A stretch of 64,000 nt of DNA from CAVTLG01 sp963735495 (GCA_963735495.1 CAVTLG010000006.1:345555-409554); one strand, 5' to 3'. Shown: positions 26,987-36,767, numbered from the stretch's first letter. Translations and numbers: made by a program. The notes: generated by a model from the letters alone, not told the origin.

Positions 26987-27877
26987 CTAACGTGCGTTAG
27001 CTCCTACCACTTTATTTTTAAGGCTACCAATGTGTTCAACCTCAACCTCAACTACGTCGCCGTCGCGCAAGAAAATTGGTGGTTTGCGGCTCTGGCCCAC
27101 ACCTGCGGGCGTTCCTGTCGAGATAACATCGCCTGGCACCAGCGTCATAACCTGACTGATAAAAGACACGCACTTTGCCACTGAAAAGATCATCTCGCGT
27201 GTTGTGCCATTTTGCAGTACTTGACCGTTTACACGGGCGATCACCTTCAGATCCTGGGGATCAGGAATATCCGTGGCAGGCACAATGCCAGGACCTAGCG
27301 GGCCGAACGTATCAATCGCCTTGCCGATCATCCACTGGTTGGTGAGGAACTGCCAATCGCGCGCGCTCACATCGTTCATCGCGCAGTAACCGGCCACATA
27401 TTTCAGCGCATCCTGTTCGCTCACATCTTTGGCCGTGCGCCCGATGATCACCGCCAGTTCAGCCTCGTAATCTATCTGCGTACTGAAGCCGGGCAGCACA
27501 ATGTCATCATAGGCACCAATCAACGAATTGCGAAACTTGGGGAACAACACCGGCACCTTTGGCAACTCCATATGTGACTCAGCCGCGTGGTCGGCATAGT
27601 TGAGTCCCACACAAATAATCTTGTCGGGGTCTGGTATGGCCGGTCCCAGTTGTAGAGATTGTAGTGGAAGAAGTTCATGGGCACCGGCCTCCAGGAGACG
27701 CCGGGCCTTTGCCAGTGTCGTGGCGAGCGTGTCCTGACCCGCTTCAAGCAACGCACGTACCGTATGGGTCTGGGTATCAAATGTATAGACGACCGTAGCG
27801 GGTACTACCTGTCCATCCTGCTCAATACCCGCGCGCCACGGCTCCTGCGCTGTGGTGCGATAACTAATAATTTGCAT
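26987..27877 (-). CDS. Second fumarylacetoacetate hydrolase-family protein
   Basis: About 296 residues. The N-terminal cap domain includes WRAGIEQDGQVVPATVVY. The catalytic domain has KIICVGLNYADHAAESHME, FPKFRNSLIGAYDD, IDYEAELAVIIGRTA and TGTPAGVGQSRKPP. The E-x-E pair and later Asp give the Mg/Ca site. Enzymes of this kind act as acylpyruvases, ureidoglycolate-type lyases or 2,4-diketo-acid hydrolases. It is distinct from the copy in the gentisate cluster and lies alone, upstream of a beta-hydroxyacid dehydrogenase on the other strand. Start at 27877 with AAAGG nine bases before ATG. Confidence 0.85.
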   Translation of the reverse strand: MQIISYRTTAQEPWRAGIEQDGQVVPATVVYTFDTQTHTVRALLEAGQDTLATTLAKARRLLEAGAHELLPLQSLQLGPAIPDPDKIICVGLNYADHAAESHMELPKVPVLFPKFRNSLIGAYDDIVLPGFSTQIDYEAELAVIIGRTAKDVSEQDALKYVAGYCAMNDVSARDWQFLTNQWMIGKAIDTFGPLGPGIVPATDIPDPQDLKVIARVNGQVLQNGTTREMIFSVAKCVSFISQVMTLVPGDVISTGTPAGVGQSRKPPIFLRDGDVVEVEVEHIGSLKNKVVGANAR

Positions 27878-28095
27878 GTACAACTGCCTTTCACCATGTA
27901 TCCTGGCCTTCTTGCCTGGGTCAGAAGAGCAGACAACTCACTATATCTTACCATATTAATTTGCTGTACCTCGCAGAGCTTCATCAGCAGTTCTCTGACC
28001 TCATCCGCGCGTGTAACTTTTAGCTTCCTCGTCTCGTGCTAGATTTGTATGAGTTTGCAGGATGCACTTCAGACGTATTATTTGTAATGGTGTCT

Positions 28096-28290
28096 GTAAC
28101 TATTCAGGGAGATGAGTGTACTCGCGTAGGGACAAGCCCTTGCGGTTGTCCAGGGAGGACAGATGGCAGGGGATGGGCCGCCGCGAGGGACGCCAAGACT
28201 TTTTTCCCTGGTCCAGGGCAGGAGATGGGCAGCCAAAAAAGGTCTTGGCTCGGCCCCTACGCGAGCCTCCGGGGTACCTGAATAGTTACC
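28096..28290. repeat. Terminal-inverted-repeat element, copy B
   Basis: Ends GTAACTATTCAGG and CCTGAATAGTTAC. The interior has the blocks of copy A in the opposite order: GCGTAGGGACAAGCCCTTGC first, then the GGTCTTGGCTCGGCCCCTAC block. It ends 34 bases before the downstream dehydrogenase start. Confidence 0.85.
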
Positions 28291-28324
28291 TTTGTCTTTT
28301 GACTATAGCGAAAGGAAGGAACAG

Positions 28325-29246
28325 ATGACCGTTGGTAGACAGGCTGACAAGCAGCCACAGCTTGGGTTTATGGGCATGGGGCATATGGGCCGCCTCATGG
28401 CGATACGTCTGCTTCAGGCAGGCTATCAGCTCTCCATCTATGATCGCAGCCGGGAGAAAATGCAGGATATAGTGCGTCATGGTGCGCGCATGGTCGATAG
28501 TCCGCGAGAACTGGCGATGAGCAGCGCCGTCGTTTTGTCCTGCGTGACCGACAATCACGCGCTGAACTCGCTTATGCACGGGCCAGAGGGGGCCGTAGCT
28601 GGAGCTAGCGCCGGTACTGTCTTTATCGATCTGAGTACTGTTTCGCCCGGGGAATCGCGTCACCTGGCTAATGATATACAGGCAAAGCGTGGGCAGATGC
28701 TCGAACGCGGCTGTATCAGGCAGCACGCCGCAGGCTCAGGAGGGCAATCTGGTGATCTTTGTTGGTGGCGAGCAGGAGACATATCAGCAGCACCTGCCCA
28801 TCCTGGAGACGCTGGGGCAGCATGTCTTCTATATGGGTGCTCACGGTATGGGCACGACGATGAAGATGGTCGTCAATACGCTGCTCGGACTGGAAATGCA
28901 GGCCATCGCGGAAGCGATTGCGTTAGGGGAGAAAGCTGGTCTTGAGAAAAATCTGCTGCTGGATGTCCTTGGTCAGACAACTGTGATCGCGCCCGCGCAT
29001 AAAGGCAAGTTGGACAATGTGCGTCAGGAGCATTATCCGCTACAATTCGCGCTCTCGCTCATGCGCAAGGATTTCAGTCTGATCATGCGCGAGGCAGCGG
29101 AACTCTCGGTCTCCATGCCAGCTACCGCCGTTGCTGAGCAGATGTACGCGGCTGCTCTGGCCCGGGGAGACGACGAAGATTTCTCTGTCATACTTCAGTT
29201 TATGCGCAACCTGTCAGGCATGGAAAAGCCAAAGGTAACTACTTAG
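28325..29246 (+). pseudogene. 3-hydroxyisobutyrate dehydrogenase-family protein, frameshifted
   Basis: Beta-hydroxyacid dehydrogenase of about 306 residues. The N-terminal Rossmann domain has LGFMGMGHMGRLMAIRLLQAG and SCVTDNHALNSLM, then DLSTVSPGESR. The second half contains SGSTPQAQEGNLVIFVGGE, the catalytic lysine in GMGTTMKMVVNTL, and MRKDFSLIMREA. The halves lie in different frames. Deleting one A of the AA at 28704-28705 turns LERGCIRQ into the expected LDAAVSGS. It would reduce or oxidise a small 3-hydroxy acid or tartronate semialdehyde with NAD(P). AAGGAAGGAACAG precedes the ATG. Its TAG overlaps the convergent permease stop by four bases. Confidence 0.82.
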
Positions 29247-30118
29247 CCTTTCACCGATGAGCCAAGCGCGCCCTCGATGAAGTAGCGCTGGAAGAGTAAG
29301 AAAAGCAGCAGGATAGGTATTGTGTTAAAAAGAGATCCTGCTAGTAACAGGTTATATTCTGTGTAGTGAGCTGACTTGAAGTAGAACAGCCCCAACGGCA
29401 GTGTATACATATCCTGTGTGCCCAGCGCGACGAGCGGCCACTGGAAATCGTTCCAGGCACCCTGGAAGGTCAGAATAGCCACGGCGGTCAGTGCGGGCTT
29501 CACAAGGGGGAGCATTATCTGGAAGAAGATGTGGAAGCGCGAGGCTCCATCTATCATCGCCGACTCTTCCAGCTCTTTCGGTAGCGTCTTCATGAACTGT
29601 ACCATAATAAATACCGAGAAGGGCTGAGCCATGGCGGGCAGGATCAGCGCGAAGTAGGTATTGTTCAGGTGCAGGCTAGTGACCACCAGGAACCTGGGAA
29701 TTAACGTGACCGCGGCGGGAATCATCATCACCGCGAGCGTGAGGGCAAAGATAAAGTTCCGGCCCCGGAAGTTCAGGCGACTCAGTGCGTACCCGGCCAT
29801 GGCGGAGAAGAGGACGTTGAGCACCATCGCTCCGCCCGCGTAGATGCACGTATTGAGAATCCAGCGTGCAAAGAGCGCATTGCGCAAGATTTGCTGGTAA
29901 TTACTCCAGGTGAAAGGCTGAGGCAGCAACGTAGGTGGGAATGCCAGCACATCATGCATAGTCTTGAAGGACGAGATGCAGGTAAAGAGCAGCGGCCCCA
30001 GCGACGAAACGGTAAAGATACCCAGTCCAATGTAAATGACAATCTGCCACCAGCTCAGGCGGCATGTACGTCGTGGAGCGAGCGTCCCACGCTGTGACGG
30101 TTGAGAAACCTGTACCAT
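29243..30118 (-). CDS. Carbohydrate ABC transporter permease (MalG type)
   Basis: 291 residues with six predicted membrane helices starting IVIYIGLGIFTVSSLGPLLF. The EAA loop reads ELEESAMIDGASRFHIFFQI MLPLVKPAL, which docks the ATPase. The end, FQRYFIEGALGSSVKG, is typical of MalG/UgpE proteins. It is the third gene of the importer, 15 bases after the MalF-type permease. Its stop overlaps the stop of the convergent dehydrogenase, leaving no room for a private terminator. Confidence 0.92.
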   Translation of the reverse strand: MVQVSQPSQRGTLAPRRTCRLSWWQIVIYIGLGIFTVSSLGPLLFTCISSFKTMHDVLAFPPTLLPQPFTWSNYQQILRNALFARWILNTCIYAGGAMVLNVLFSAMAGYALSRLNFRGRNFIFALTLAVMMIPAAVTLIPRFLVVTSLHLNNTYFALILPAMAQPFSVFIMVQFMKTLPKELEESAMIDGASRFHIFFQIMLPLVKPALTAVAILTFQGAWNDFQWPLVALGTQDMYTLPLGLFYFKSAHYTEYNLLLAGSLFNTIPILLLFLLFQRYFIEGALGSSVKG

Positions 30119-30133
30119 GACTGTACGCCCTCC

Positions 30134-31099
30134 TTATTCCTGGATACCAACGCTCGTATCGATGAAGCGCCGTTGCAGCATCGTCACCACGAAAATGAGT
30201 AGAAAGAGTATGACCGACATCGCAGCCGCCGAGCCATAGCGACTCTCGGTAAAGGCCGCGTTATAAATCTCCAGCATGGGGGTGAGGGTTGCATTGAGCG
30301 GGCCACCTGCGGTCATAAACTTGGCCTGATCAAACATCTGGAAGGCTCCGATGCTGCCCAGCGCTACTACTAGAAATATCGTCGGACGTAAAAGCGGCAC
30401 CGTGATGTAGCAGAAGCACTGCATGCGGCTGGCCCCATCGACCTGCGCAGCCTCCAGAACTTCGCGTGGCATGTCCTGCAATGCGGCCAGGAAGTAGATC
30501 ATGAACGTTGCCGAGGTACTCCAGATGCTGAGTAGTATCAGTGCGGGCAAGGCCCAGAGCGGATCGTTCAGCCAATCCGGTCCCGTGATATGCAGCCAGG
30601 AGAGCGCATAGTTAATCAAGCCATCGGCGTTGTAGAGCCAGAGGAAGATTAAGGATGTGGCCACAGAAGACGTAATTGCGGGCACGTAAAAGATGGTACG
30701 AAAGATGCCCTTGCCGTGTACCACCGCTTGCAAGAGCAGTGCCAGTGTTAGCGCTAGCATGCTTTGTCCGATCACGACGAAGAAGGTGAATTCGCAGATA
30801 TTGACGAGTGAAATCCAGAACAGGCTGAGCGATGGATGAGTAAAGAGCTGGGTAAAGAGCACTGCATAGTTGTGTAAGCCCACAAACTGCGGTGTGGTAA
30901 ACCCCAGATCTACCTTGAAAAGACTCAAACCAACTCCACTACACGCGACCAGGACCAGGAAAACGAGCATGACTAGCATATACGGTGCGAGAAAGAGGTA
31001 GGCGATGCATGTCTCGTTCCGCTGTCGACGACTACGCCGCACATTTTCGACTCCGGGCTTCCCTGTGTGTTGTGCGTTTTCTAGTGAGTGTGTTGCCAT
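30134..31099 (-). CDS. Carbohydrate ABC transporter permease (MalF type)
   Basis: 321 residues. A basic cytoplasmic N-terminus (RRSRRQRNETCIAYLFLAPY) leads to six helices, with the EAA motif EVLEAAQVDGASRMQCFCYI TVPLLRPT. It pairs with the MalG-type permease downstream to form the membrane channel. AAAGG lies ten bases before the ATG. No ATPase gene is present in the window, so a shared MsmK-type ATPase elsewhere is expected. Confidence 0.92.
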   Translation of the reverse strand: MATHSLENAQHTGKPGVENVRRSRRQRNETCIAYLFLAPYMLVMLVFLVLVACSGVGLSLFKVDLGFTTPQFVGLHNYAVLFTQLFTHPSLSLFWISLVNICEFTFFVVIGQSMLALTLALLLQAVVHGKGIFRTIFYVPAITSSVATSLIFLWLYNADGLINYALSWLHITGPDWLNDPLWALPALILLSIWSTSATFMIYFLAALQDMPREVLEAAQVDGASRMQCFCYITVPLLRPTIFLVVALGSIGAFQMFDQAKFMTAGGPLNATLTPMLEIYNAAFTESRYGSAAAMSVILFLLIFVVTMLQRRFIDTSVGIQE

Positions 31100-31193
31100 A
31101 ATTGCGGTGCCTTTCTGCGCGCAGAACCGCTTGATCTGTTAGACAGCATGCGGTTGGCCTACAAAGAAACACACGTGGAAAGCAGGCAAAGGG

Positions 31194-32558
31194 TCACTCT
31201 TCCTGAAGCTGAGCGTCCACCTGTAGCGCAGCGTTATTCAGAGCTGTCTGTGCGCTTTCTCTGTTGAGTAAGACCTCCTCAATAGCATTGGCGACCATCG
31301 TGTGGATCATGGCGTCCTGCGGGCCATAGTAGTCCGCGTAGCTATATGCGCCTGCCTCGAAGAGCACTTTGAAGTCAGGATGCGACTGAAAGTAAGACGC
31401 GTTGCTCAGGCTCTTGATGGTTGGCAACATATAGCCCGTGTCGAGCTGGCTTGTCTGTACGGTTGGGCCGGTCATATACTGGATCAATTGCCAGGCCGCA
31501 TAGGCGTGCTGCGTGCCGGAGTAGGCTGACCAGGCGTTGGTGTAGCTCAGGTTAGCGCGCATGCCGCTATTGCTGGTTGGTAGAGGTGCCACGCCATAAT
31601 TGACATTGGCATAGGTTTCGCGCAGATAGGGAGTCAGCCAGCTCCCTTCGAGGACCATTGCCGCGCGCTGCTGGCCAAAGGCATCGCCGTTCCAGGCCGC
31701 GCCAACGCTGGTCGCTAGGGCCCCTGTTTTGTGCTTAAAGAAGCTAGCGTAGTATTCCAGGGCTTTCACGCCTGCCGTATTATTGAACGTAGCCTCGGTC
31801 CCGGCTGTGTTGAGTACCGAGCCTCCGCTCTGCAAGAGGATCGCGCCCCAGCGGGAAAGGTCGGCAGAAAGTACCGTCCCATAGACCGCCCTGGTAGTGC
31901 CGGCGTTTTTGGTCAGCTTCGCGGCATCCTGCTGGAAATTGCTCCAGGTCCAGCCGGAGGTGGGAAACGCGAGACCGGCCTGCTTAAACAGCGACTTGTT
32001 ATAATACACACCCAGGGTGTTCCAGTCCTTGGGGAGGCCGTAAACTTGCCCGCTGGCACAGGAGAACGGACTGATCAGCGAAGGGTAGTAGTCGCTGGCT
32101 TTGACGCCGGCTTCAGCCATGTAGGGCGCAAGATTGAGCAATTTCCCAGTGCTGATATACTCGCTGGACATGGATGGTTGCAGGTAGAAGACATCGGGAA
32201 CTGTGCCGCTGGCGACATTGGCGCGCATCTTCGTTGTGTAGTCGCTGCTAATCGGCGACCAGATGATCTTGATAGTGGGGTGCAGCCTGGCAAAGGTGCG
32301 CAGATTTTTCTGTACCAGCGTGTCCTCGGCAGTCGTTGAAGACCAGCCGGAGACGGTGAGGGTAATCTTCCCTGTTTCCGCTCTGGCGGTAGTGGTGTTG
32401 GTGCTGCTGGGACAGTTGATATAGCTGTTTCCGCTAGCCAAACCCGGCTGGTTCATTCCCCCACTACTGCTTGAGGTCGTGCTACCGCCAGCGCAGGCCG
32501 AAAGGAGCAAGGCCAGCATACATACTACGAGTAAGAGAGAGGCAAGCTGCTGTCTCAT
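31194..32558 (-). CDS. Extracellular sugar-binding lipoprotein of the ABC importer
   Basis: 454 residues. Signal peptide with lipobox LLLSACAGG (Cys22), then a Ser/Gly linker. The family-1 solute-binding fold follows: ITLTVSGWSSTTAEDTLVQK, FARLHPTIKIIWSPIS, YLQPSMSSEYISTGKLLNL and LEGSWLTPYLRE. It captures an oligosaccharide outside the membrane for the two permeases. The glycosidases in this window suggest plant or fungal glycans, but the ligand is not shown by sequence. GCAGGAGACATGCA provides a good ribosome site. First gene of the operon. Confidence 0.92.
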   Translation of the reverse strand: MRQQLASLLLVVCMLALLLSACAGGSTTSSSSGGMNQPGLASGNSYINCPSSTNTTTARAETGKITLTVSGWSSTTAEDTLVQKNLRTFARLHPTIKIIWSPISSDYTTKMRANVASGTVPDVFYLQPSMSSEYISTGKLLNLAPYMAEAGVKASDYYPSLISPFSCASGQVYGLPKDWNTLGVYYNKSLFKQAGLAFPTSGWTWSNFQQDAAKLTKNAGTTRAVYGTVLSADLSRWGAILLQSGGSVLNTAGTEATFNNTAGVKALEYYASFFKHKTGALATSVGAAWNGDAFGQQRAAMVLEGSWLTPYLRETYANVNYGVAPLPTSNSGMRANLSYTNAWSAYSGTQHAYAAWQLIQYMTGPTVQTSQLDTGYMLPTIKSLSNASYFQSHPDFKVLFEAGAYSYADYYGPQDAMIHTMVANAIEEVLLNRESAQTALNNAALQVDAQLQEE

Positions 32559-32898
32559 TGCATGTCTCCTGCGGACGACTCATCATCACTTTAGCATTTG
32601 CTATCACATAGCACAGACTACCGTTAGACTTTTCACGGGGCAGAGGCAGCTAAAGGTGACTTTCTCTATTTTCGTCCGCTCAAATATTCCTTTTTAGTCG
32701 CAGAGAGCTGCAACAAAATGAGCAGGATCAAGAAGTCTATAAGTACAGTATCAAATTTCAGAAGAAGAGGTGATTGTAGGAGAACGCCCATCATATGTCC
32801 TAAATCAGCTTTGTTATCAGGCTAGGCGGCAAGCATTCCGCTTTGTTCCAGTGGCATTTTAAGGTGGTCTTTATCTGTTGCTTGTTCATCAGGAATTG
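32559..32898. other. Intergenic region upstream of the sugar importer
   Basis: 340 bases between the start of the binding-protein gene and the end of the repeat protein, both on the minus strand. It should contain the importer promoter. I see no clear -35/-10 pair, operator palindrome or small gene. Confidence 0.4.
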
Positions 32899-34152
32899 TT
32901 ACAATTTGGCTTTGAGTGTTGTTGCAGGCAGGCTTCTTGCTATTTCATCTTTGCTAAACGCTTTCCATTCATCCGCGACTATTAAAAGGTTTGCTCCGTT
33001 TGGTTCTTGTCGCAATGTGCTAATTGCTTCGCTAAGAGGCTTCATGCGTACCCTAACTTTGTCAAGAGCAGCGTGGAATTCATCTGGAGTGAGTTCAGGT
33101 TTTTCCAATGCAGCACATGCTAGGGCTTCATCGTTATCAACTATACCTTCCTGATACATTCGAAGCCGGGTATCAAGATACATACTATGCGTCTCCCATT
33201 GTGGGCGGCTAGAATCAATGTCGTTTCTAAGATTTTGTAAATCTTGAGAGAATTGAGTTCGGGCCTCTTTTTGCTGCTGTATACTTGCCTGAAATAAATT
33301 TAAGTGCTCTTTATACAATGGAGAAGTTTCAGCCTTTTTTGCAAAGTTTTGTATTTGTTTATCCTGGGCTTCTGCTAGACGTGTTTCCTGTTCAGCTATG
33401 GTTTCCAAATGCCAGGGGAGAAAATCTGGAGGTGGCATGGACGATGTACCTCCGTCAGCAGTATCAGATGAAAAATGACCATGGAGTACTTGAGCGCGCT
33501 GCTCAAGCGTTTCGTATTTCTTTTCGTAGTCCTGTGCATGGTAAGTTATATCAGTCTGAGCATCCCTGCTCTGTGTTGGTTGGACACGTTTTTTGAGGTC
33601 TGCGACGACTAATTGAGCCCGTTGCTCAAGCTCGGAGTTCTCATCAGTCTGAACTGCCTTGTCCTGTGTCTTATACTCAGAGTAAGTTATATCAGTCTGA
33701 GTATCCCTGCTCTGTGTTAGTTGGACACGTTTTTTGAGGTCTGCGACGACTAATTGAGCCCGTTGCTCAAGCTCGGAGTTCTCATCAGTCTGAACTGCCC
33801 TGTCCTGCTGTGTTTTATTATCGGTCTGAACTACCTTGTTCCGTGTCTTATACCCAGATATTTTGAAATCAGGGGGAAGTGATCGAGCCCGTTGCTCAAT
33901 CTCGGGGTTCTCATCAGTCTGAACTGCCCTGTCCTGCTGTGTTTTATTATCGGTCCGACCTGCCTTGTTCTGTGTCTTATACTCAGATATTCTGAGATTC
34001 AGGGGAAGTGATTGAGCCCGTTGACTGCGCTTATAATCCTGAGCTAACATACGCAGTATATCGGGTTCCTTTTTCTCGGCTTCGGCACGAGGACGTACAT
34101 TCACGTCGTCGTGCCGAAATGGCTGCCGCCCGCGTGTTAAATCCTCATGCAT
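32899..34152 (-). CDS. Protein with tandem QTD-containing repeats and coiled coil, function unknown
   Basis: 417 residues, not recognised, with no signal peptide or membrane helix. Residues about 40-230 are four to five tandem units of 41-47 residues, each starting RAQ or RAR and carrying one or two QTD motifs (DRAVQTDENPEIEQ, NKVVQTDNKTQQ, RDTQTDITYSEYKTQDKAVQ, RDAQTDITY). At DNA level two of the units (33545-33685 and 33686-33826) are nearly identical with a 141-base period. The C-terminal half is charged and helical (AEQETRLAEAQDKQIQNFAK, LNLFQASIQQQKEARTQFSQ). GGAG lies 12 bases before the ATG. The repeat may give multivalent binding of a partner. Confidence 0.65.
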   Translation of the reverse strand: MHEDLTRGRQPFRHDDVNVRPRAEAEKKEPDILRMLAQDYKRSQRAQSLPLNLRISEYKTQNKAGRTDNKTQQDRAVQTDENPEIEQRARSLPPDFKISGYKTRNKVVQTDNKTQQDRAVQTDENSELEQRAQLVVADLKKRVQLTQSRDTQTDITYSEYKTQDKAVQTDENSELEQRAQLVVADLKKRVQPTQSRDAQTDITYHAQDYEKKYETLEQRAQVLHGHFSSDTADGGTSSMPPPDFLPWHLETIAEQETRLAEAQDKQIQNFAKKAETSPLYKEHLNLFQASIQQQKEARTQFSQDLQNLRNDIDSSRPQWETHSMYLDTRLRMYQEGIVDNDEALACAALEKPELTPDEFHAALDKVRVRMKPLSEAISTLRQEPNGANLLIVADEWKAFSKDEIARSLPATTLKAKL

Positions 34153-34584
34153 GAGAAATACTATCTCCTATTATCTTCTGGCATATCAAACAGCTATGAT
34201 TTCATTGCGTCATGTCGGTATTATTTACCCGTTGATAGCATACCACAAAGAGAACCCTCTTTGCACATCCAAAAATGCTGTGGGAGAAATTGGTAGAACT
34301 TATATTGCTTTACATGCGCTAGAAACTTTGGGGATCGGTGTCTCAAATGAGCGCGCAGATGTGAGGAAAATCACTCGTTATTTGTGACCCATCCACTAGA
34401 ACTCATCCGTAATATTGGGTATACTATCGCTGTAGTTATGCATAGACAAATTTTTCGCTTTTAGCGCGTTTAAGCTTTGATTAATCCCTCTACTGAAAAA
34501 GATAGTAAGTTGAATATTAAGTTTCTCTGTTATTGCTCGATAAGCGCATGGGTGGCTTGTCGATTGGTATGGTAGGAGGAAGGT
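34153..34584. other. AT-rich divergent intergenic region
   Basis: 432 bases between the divergent repeat protein and the pseudokinase-WD40 gene; both promoters should be here. Short open frames on both strands lack ribosome sites and recognisable content. No palindrome stands out. AGGAGGAAGGT immediately precedes the downstream ATG. Confidence 0.4.
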
Positions 34585-36744
34585 ATGACGGATGACCAAA
34601 AAGCCAATCCGCCAGTCATAGAGCGGATAGGGCAGCGTTGGGGACACTATCGTATTATTAGCTCCGTTGAGCAGGGAAGATTTTCCCAGGCTTACCTAGG
34701 AGAACATATACAGGACCATACGAAACAGTTTGTGATCGAGATCCTGCCAATCACACTGGCAAATGCTCTTATTCCACTCTTTCAGCAACAGGTACAACAG
34801 CTAATACGCATGGTTCATCCACATATTCTGCGTATCGTTGACGCGGGCGTGGAGCAGGCGACCCCATTTATCGTCATGGAATATGTTTCCCATATACCCT
34901 TGCGTCAGCTTTATCTCAAGGGAGAAGGTCAACCTTTAGCGAAGTTATTGCCCTATGTCAAGCAAGTCGCTGAGGCTTTACACTACGCGCATGAGCACGA
35001 AATCCTGCATAAGAATCTGCGGCCTGAGAATGTCTTGCTGGGTCAGAACGACGCGGTTTTCCTCTACGATTTTGCCATTGATGTCATACAGCAGAACGAG
35101 CAGTATCAGAAGCGGCTGCGGCGCAAAGCGGCCAGCGATCCAATGACCTACGTAGCACCTGAGCAACTCAAACGTCAGGACTGCAAGGCCAGTGATCAGT
35201 ACGCGTTGGGTGTGATGGTGTATGAGTGGCTGTGTGGAGTGCCACCTTTTCAGGGCACACGCATAGAGATAGCCAATCAACACGTGTATACCTTGCCACC
35301 ACGCCTGCGCGAGAAGGTACCAACGCTGGCACCGGCTGTTGAAGCGGCGGTATTGACGGCGCTGGCGAAAGATCCCCAAAAACGCTTCGGTAGCGTTGTC
35401 GCCTTTATCAGCGCATTGGACCAGGCTTATATGGCTACCGCGAGGCCATCCTCCAACGCCTATGCGACCGAGCCAGAGCTTGTGGCGCACGCCCCATCCA
35501 CGCCTGCACCTGTTGCTCACGTCCCCGCAACACCTGCACCTGTTGTACAGCCCATAGGACCACAGGCTGCGCAACCGCCCGTTGGAGGCTTTCAGGCCGC
35601 TCAAGCCTTCTCAGATCTGACTGTGGCCGACCAACCTGCTCCGCCAGTTATACCGCCAGCCAGGAGCCAGCAGCAGGCGGGCAACACGACGCGGCGGGCA
35701 TTTCTGGTCTCGGCAGCCGGGGTAGCACTGATTGGTGGAGGCGGTTCCTGGTTGCTATGGCGAAAATTGCATCCAGCGGGCGCTGCGAGTAGCGTGGTGA
35801 ACACGAATGGTAACACGACGGGCACCACAACAACGTCCTCGGGCGCACCCGTCCTGGTGTATCGTGCCCATCGTGCGCGCGTCAACTCAGTCGCCTGGTC
35901 TCCTGATAGCCAGCGTGTGGCCTCAGCGAGCGATGACAACCTGGTACTCATTTGTAATCGTGCCGGGAAAACGCTCCTGACCTATGCCGGTCATCGCGAT
36001 CATGTGAACGCCGTAGCCTGGTCTCCAGACGGTCAGTATATCGCTTCCGCCAGCGCCGATAGGACCGTGCAAGTCTGGGATGCAGCGACCGGTAAGCTCG
36101 TCCACACCTATCGAGGGCATGCCGCAGCCGTAAACACCGTCGATTGGTCTGCTGATAGTCGCATGGTTGCCTCAGGTAGCGACGACCACGCGGTACATGC
36201 CTGGTTCGCGATGACCGGCACTGTCTTCTTATTCTACCTGGAACATACGAACGCCGTCCTTTCGGTCGCCTGGTCTCCTGACATGCTGAAGATAGCCTCT
36301 GGCTCCTGGGATACCACGTTGCAAGTGTGCTCGACTGTCCCGACCGTCGCTTTTGCGATTGGCGATAAGATCTTCTCGTATGCCGGCCACGCGGCGGAAG
36401 TCTACTCGGTGAGCTGGTCGCCGGATGGATCGCGTATAGCCTCGGGCGGTGGAGACAACGTGGTGCAGGTGTGTAGCGGTGTCGATGGATCTTCGGAGCA
36501 CTATCCGCCGCGTCCGCATGACAAGCCGGTGCGCAGTGTCACCTGGTCGCCCAATGGGAAATATATTGTTTCTGGTAGCGACGATGAAACTGTGCGTATC
36601 TGGAGCGCGCGCACGGGCGAGAACGCGTTTACTTTCCGCAAGCATACCGATGCCGTATTGAGCGTCGCCTGGTCACACGACAGCAAACTTATTGCTTCAG
36701 CGGGTGCGGATAAGACGCTGCAACTGTGGCAACCACAACTGTAG
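34585..36744 (+). CDS. Pseudokinase-WD40 membrane protein
   Basis: 719 residues. The N-terminal protein-kinase fold covers about 20-285, but key catalytic positions are changed. The glycine-rich loop is poor (VEQGRFSQAY). The VAIK lysine is Glu (FVIEIL, E52). HRD is HKN (H142-K143-N144 before LRPEN). DFG is DFA (162-164). VAPEQLKRQDCKASDQYALG shows that the C-lobe is otherwise kept. A Pro/Ala linker (290-365) leads to one membrane helix (RRAFLVSAAGVALIGGGGSW), then a seven-bladed WD40 propeller (VAWSPDSQRV, VAWSPDGQYI, VSWSPDGSRI, VTWSPNGKYI). The kinase part probably binds nucleotide or partner without phosphorylating, and the propeller faces outward. AGGAGGAAGGT is a strong ribosome site. 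Confidence 0.85.
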   Translation: MTDDQKANPPVIERIGQRWGHYRIISSVEQGRFSQAYLGEHIQDHTKQFVIEILPITLANALIPLFQQQVQQLIRMVHPHILRIVDAGVEQATPFIVMEYVSHIPLRQLYLKGEGQPLAKLLPYVKQVAEALHYAHEHEILHKNLRPENVLLGQNDAVFLYDFAIDVIQQNEQYQKRLRRKAASDPMTYVAPEQLKRQDCKASDQYALGVMVYEWLCGVPPFQGTRIEIANQHVYTLPPRLREKVPTLAPAVEAAVLTALAKDPQKRFGSVVAFISALDQAYMATARPSSNAYATEPELVAHAPSTPAPVAHVPATPAPVVQPIGPQAAQPPVGGFQAAQAFSDLTVADQPAPPVIPPARSQQQAGNTTRRAFLVSAAGVALIGGGGSWLLWRKLHPAGAASSVVNTNGNTTGTTTTSSGAPVLVYRAHRARVNSVAWSPDSQRVASASDDNLVLICNRAGKTLLTYAGHRDHVNAVAWSPDGQYIASASADRTVQVWDAATGKLVHTYRGHAAAVNTVDWSADSRMVASGSDDHAVHAWFAMTGTVFLFYLEHTNAVLSVAWSPDMLKIASGSWDTTLQVCSTVPTVAFAIGDKIFSYAGHAAEVYSVSWSPDGSRIASGGGDNVVQVCSGVDGSSEHYPPRPHDKPVRSVTWSPNGKYIVSGSDDETVRIWSARTGENAFTFRKHTDAVLSVAWSHDSKLIASAGADKTLQLWQPQL

Positions 36745-36767
36745 CAGCGTGTAACATATATTGCTTT

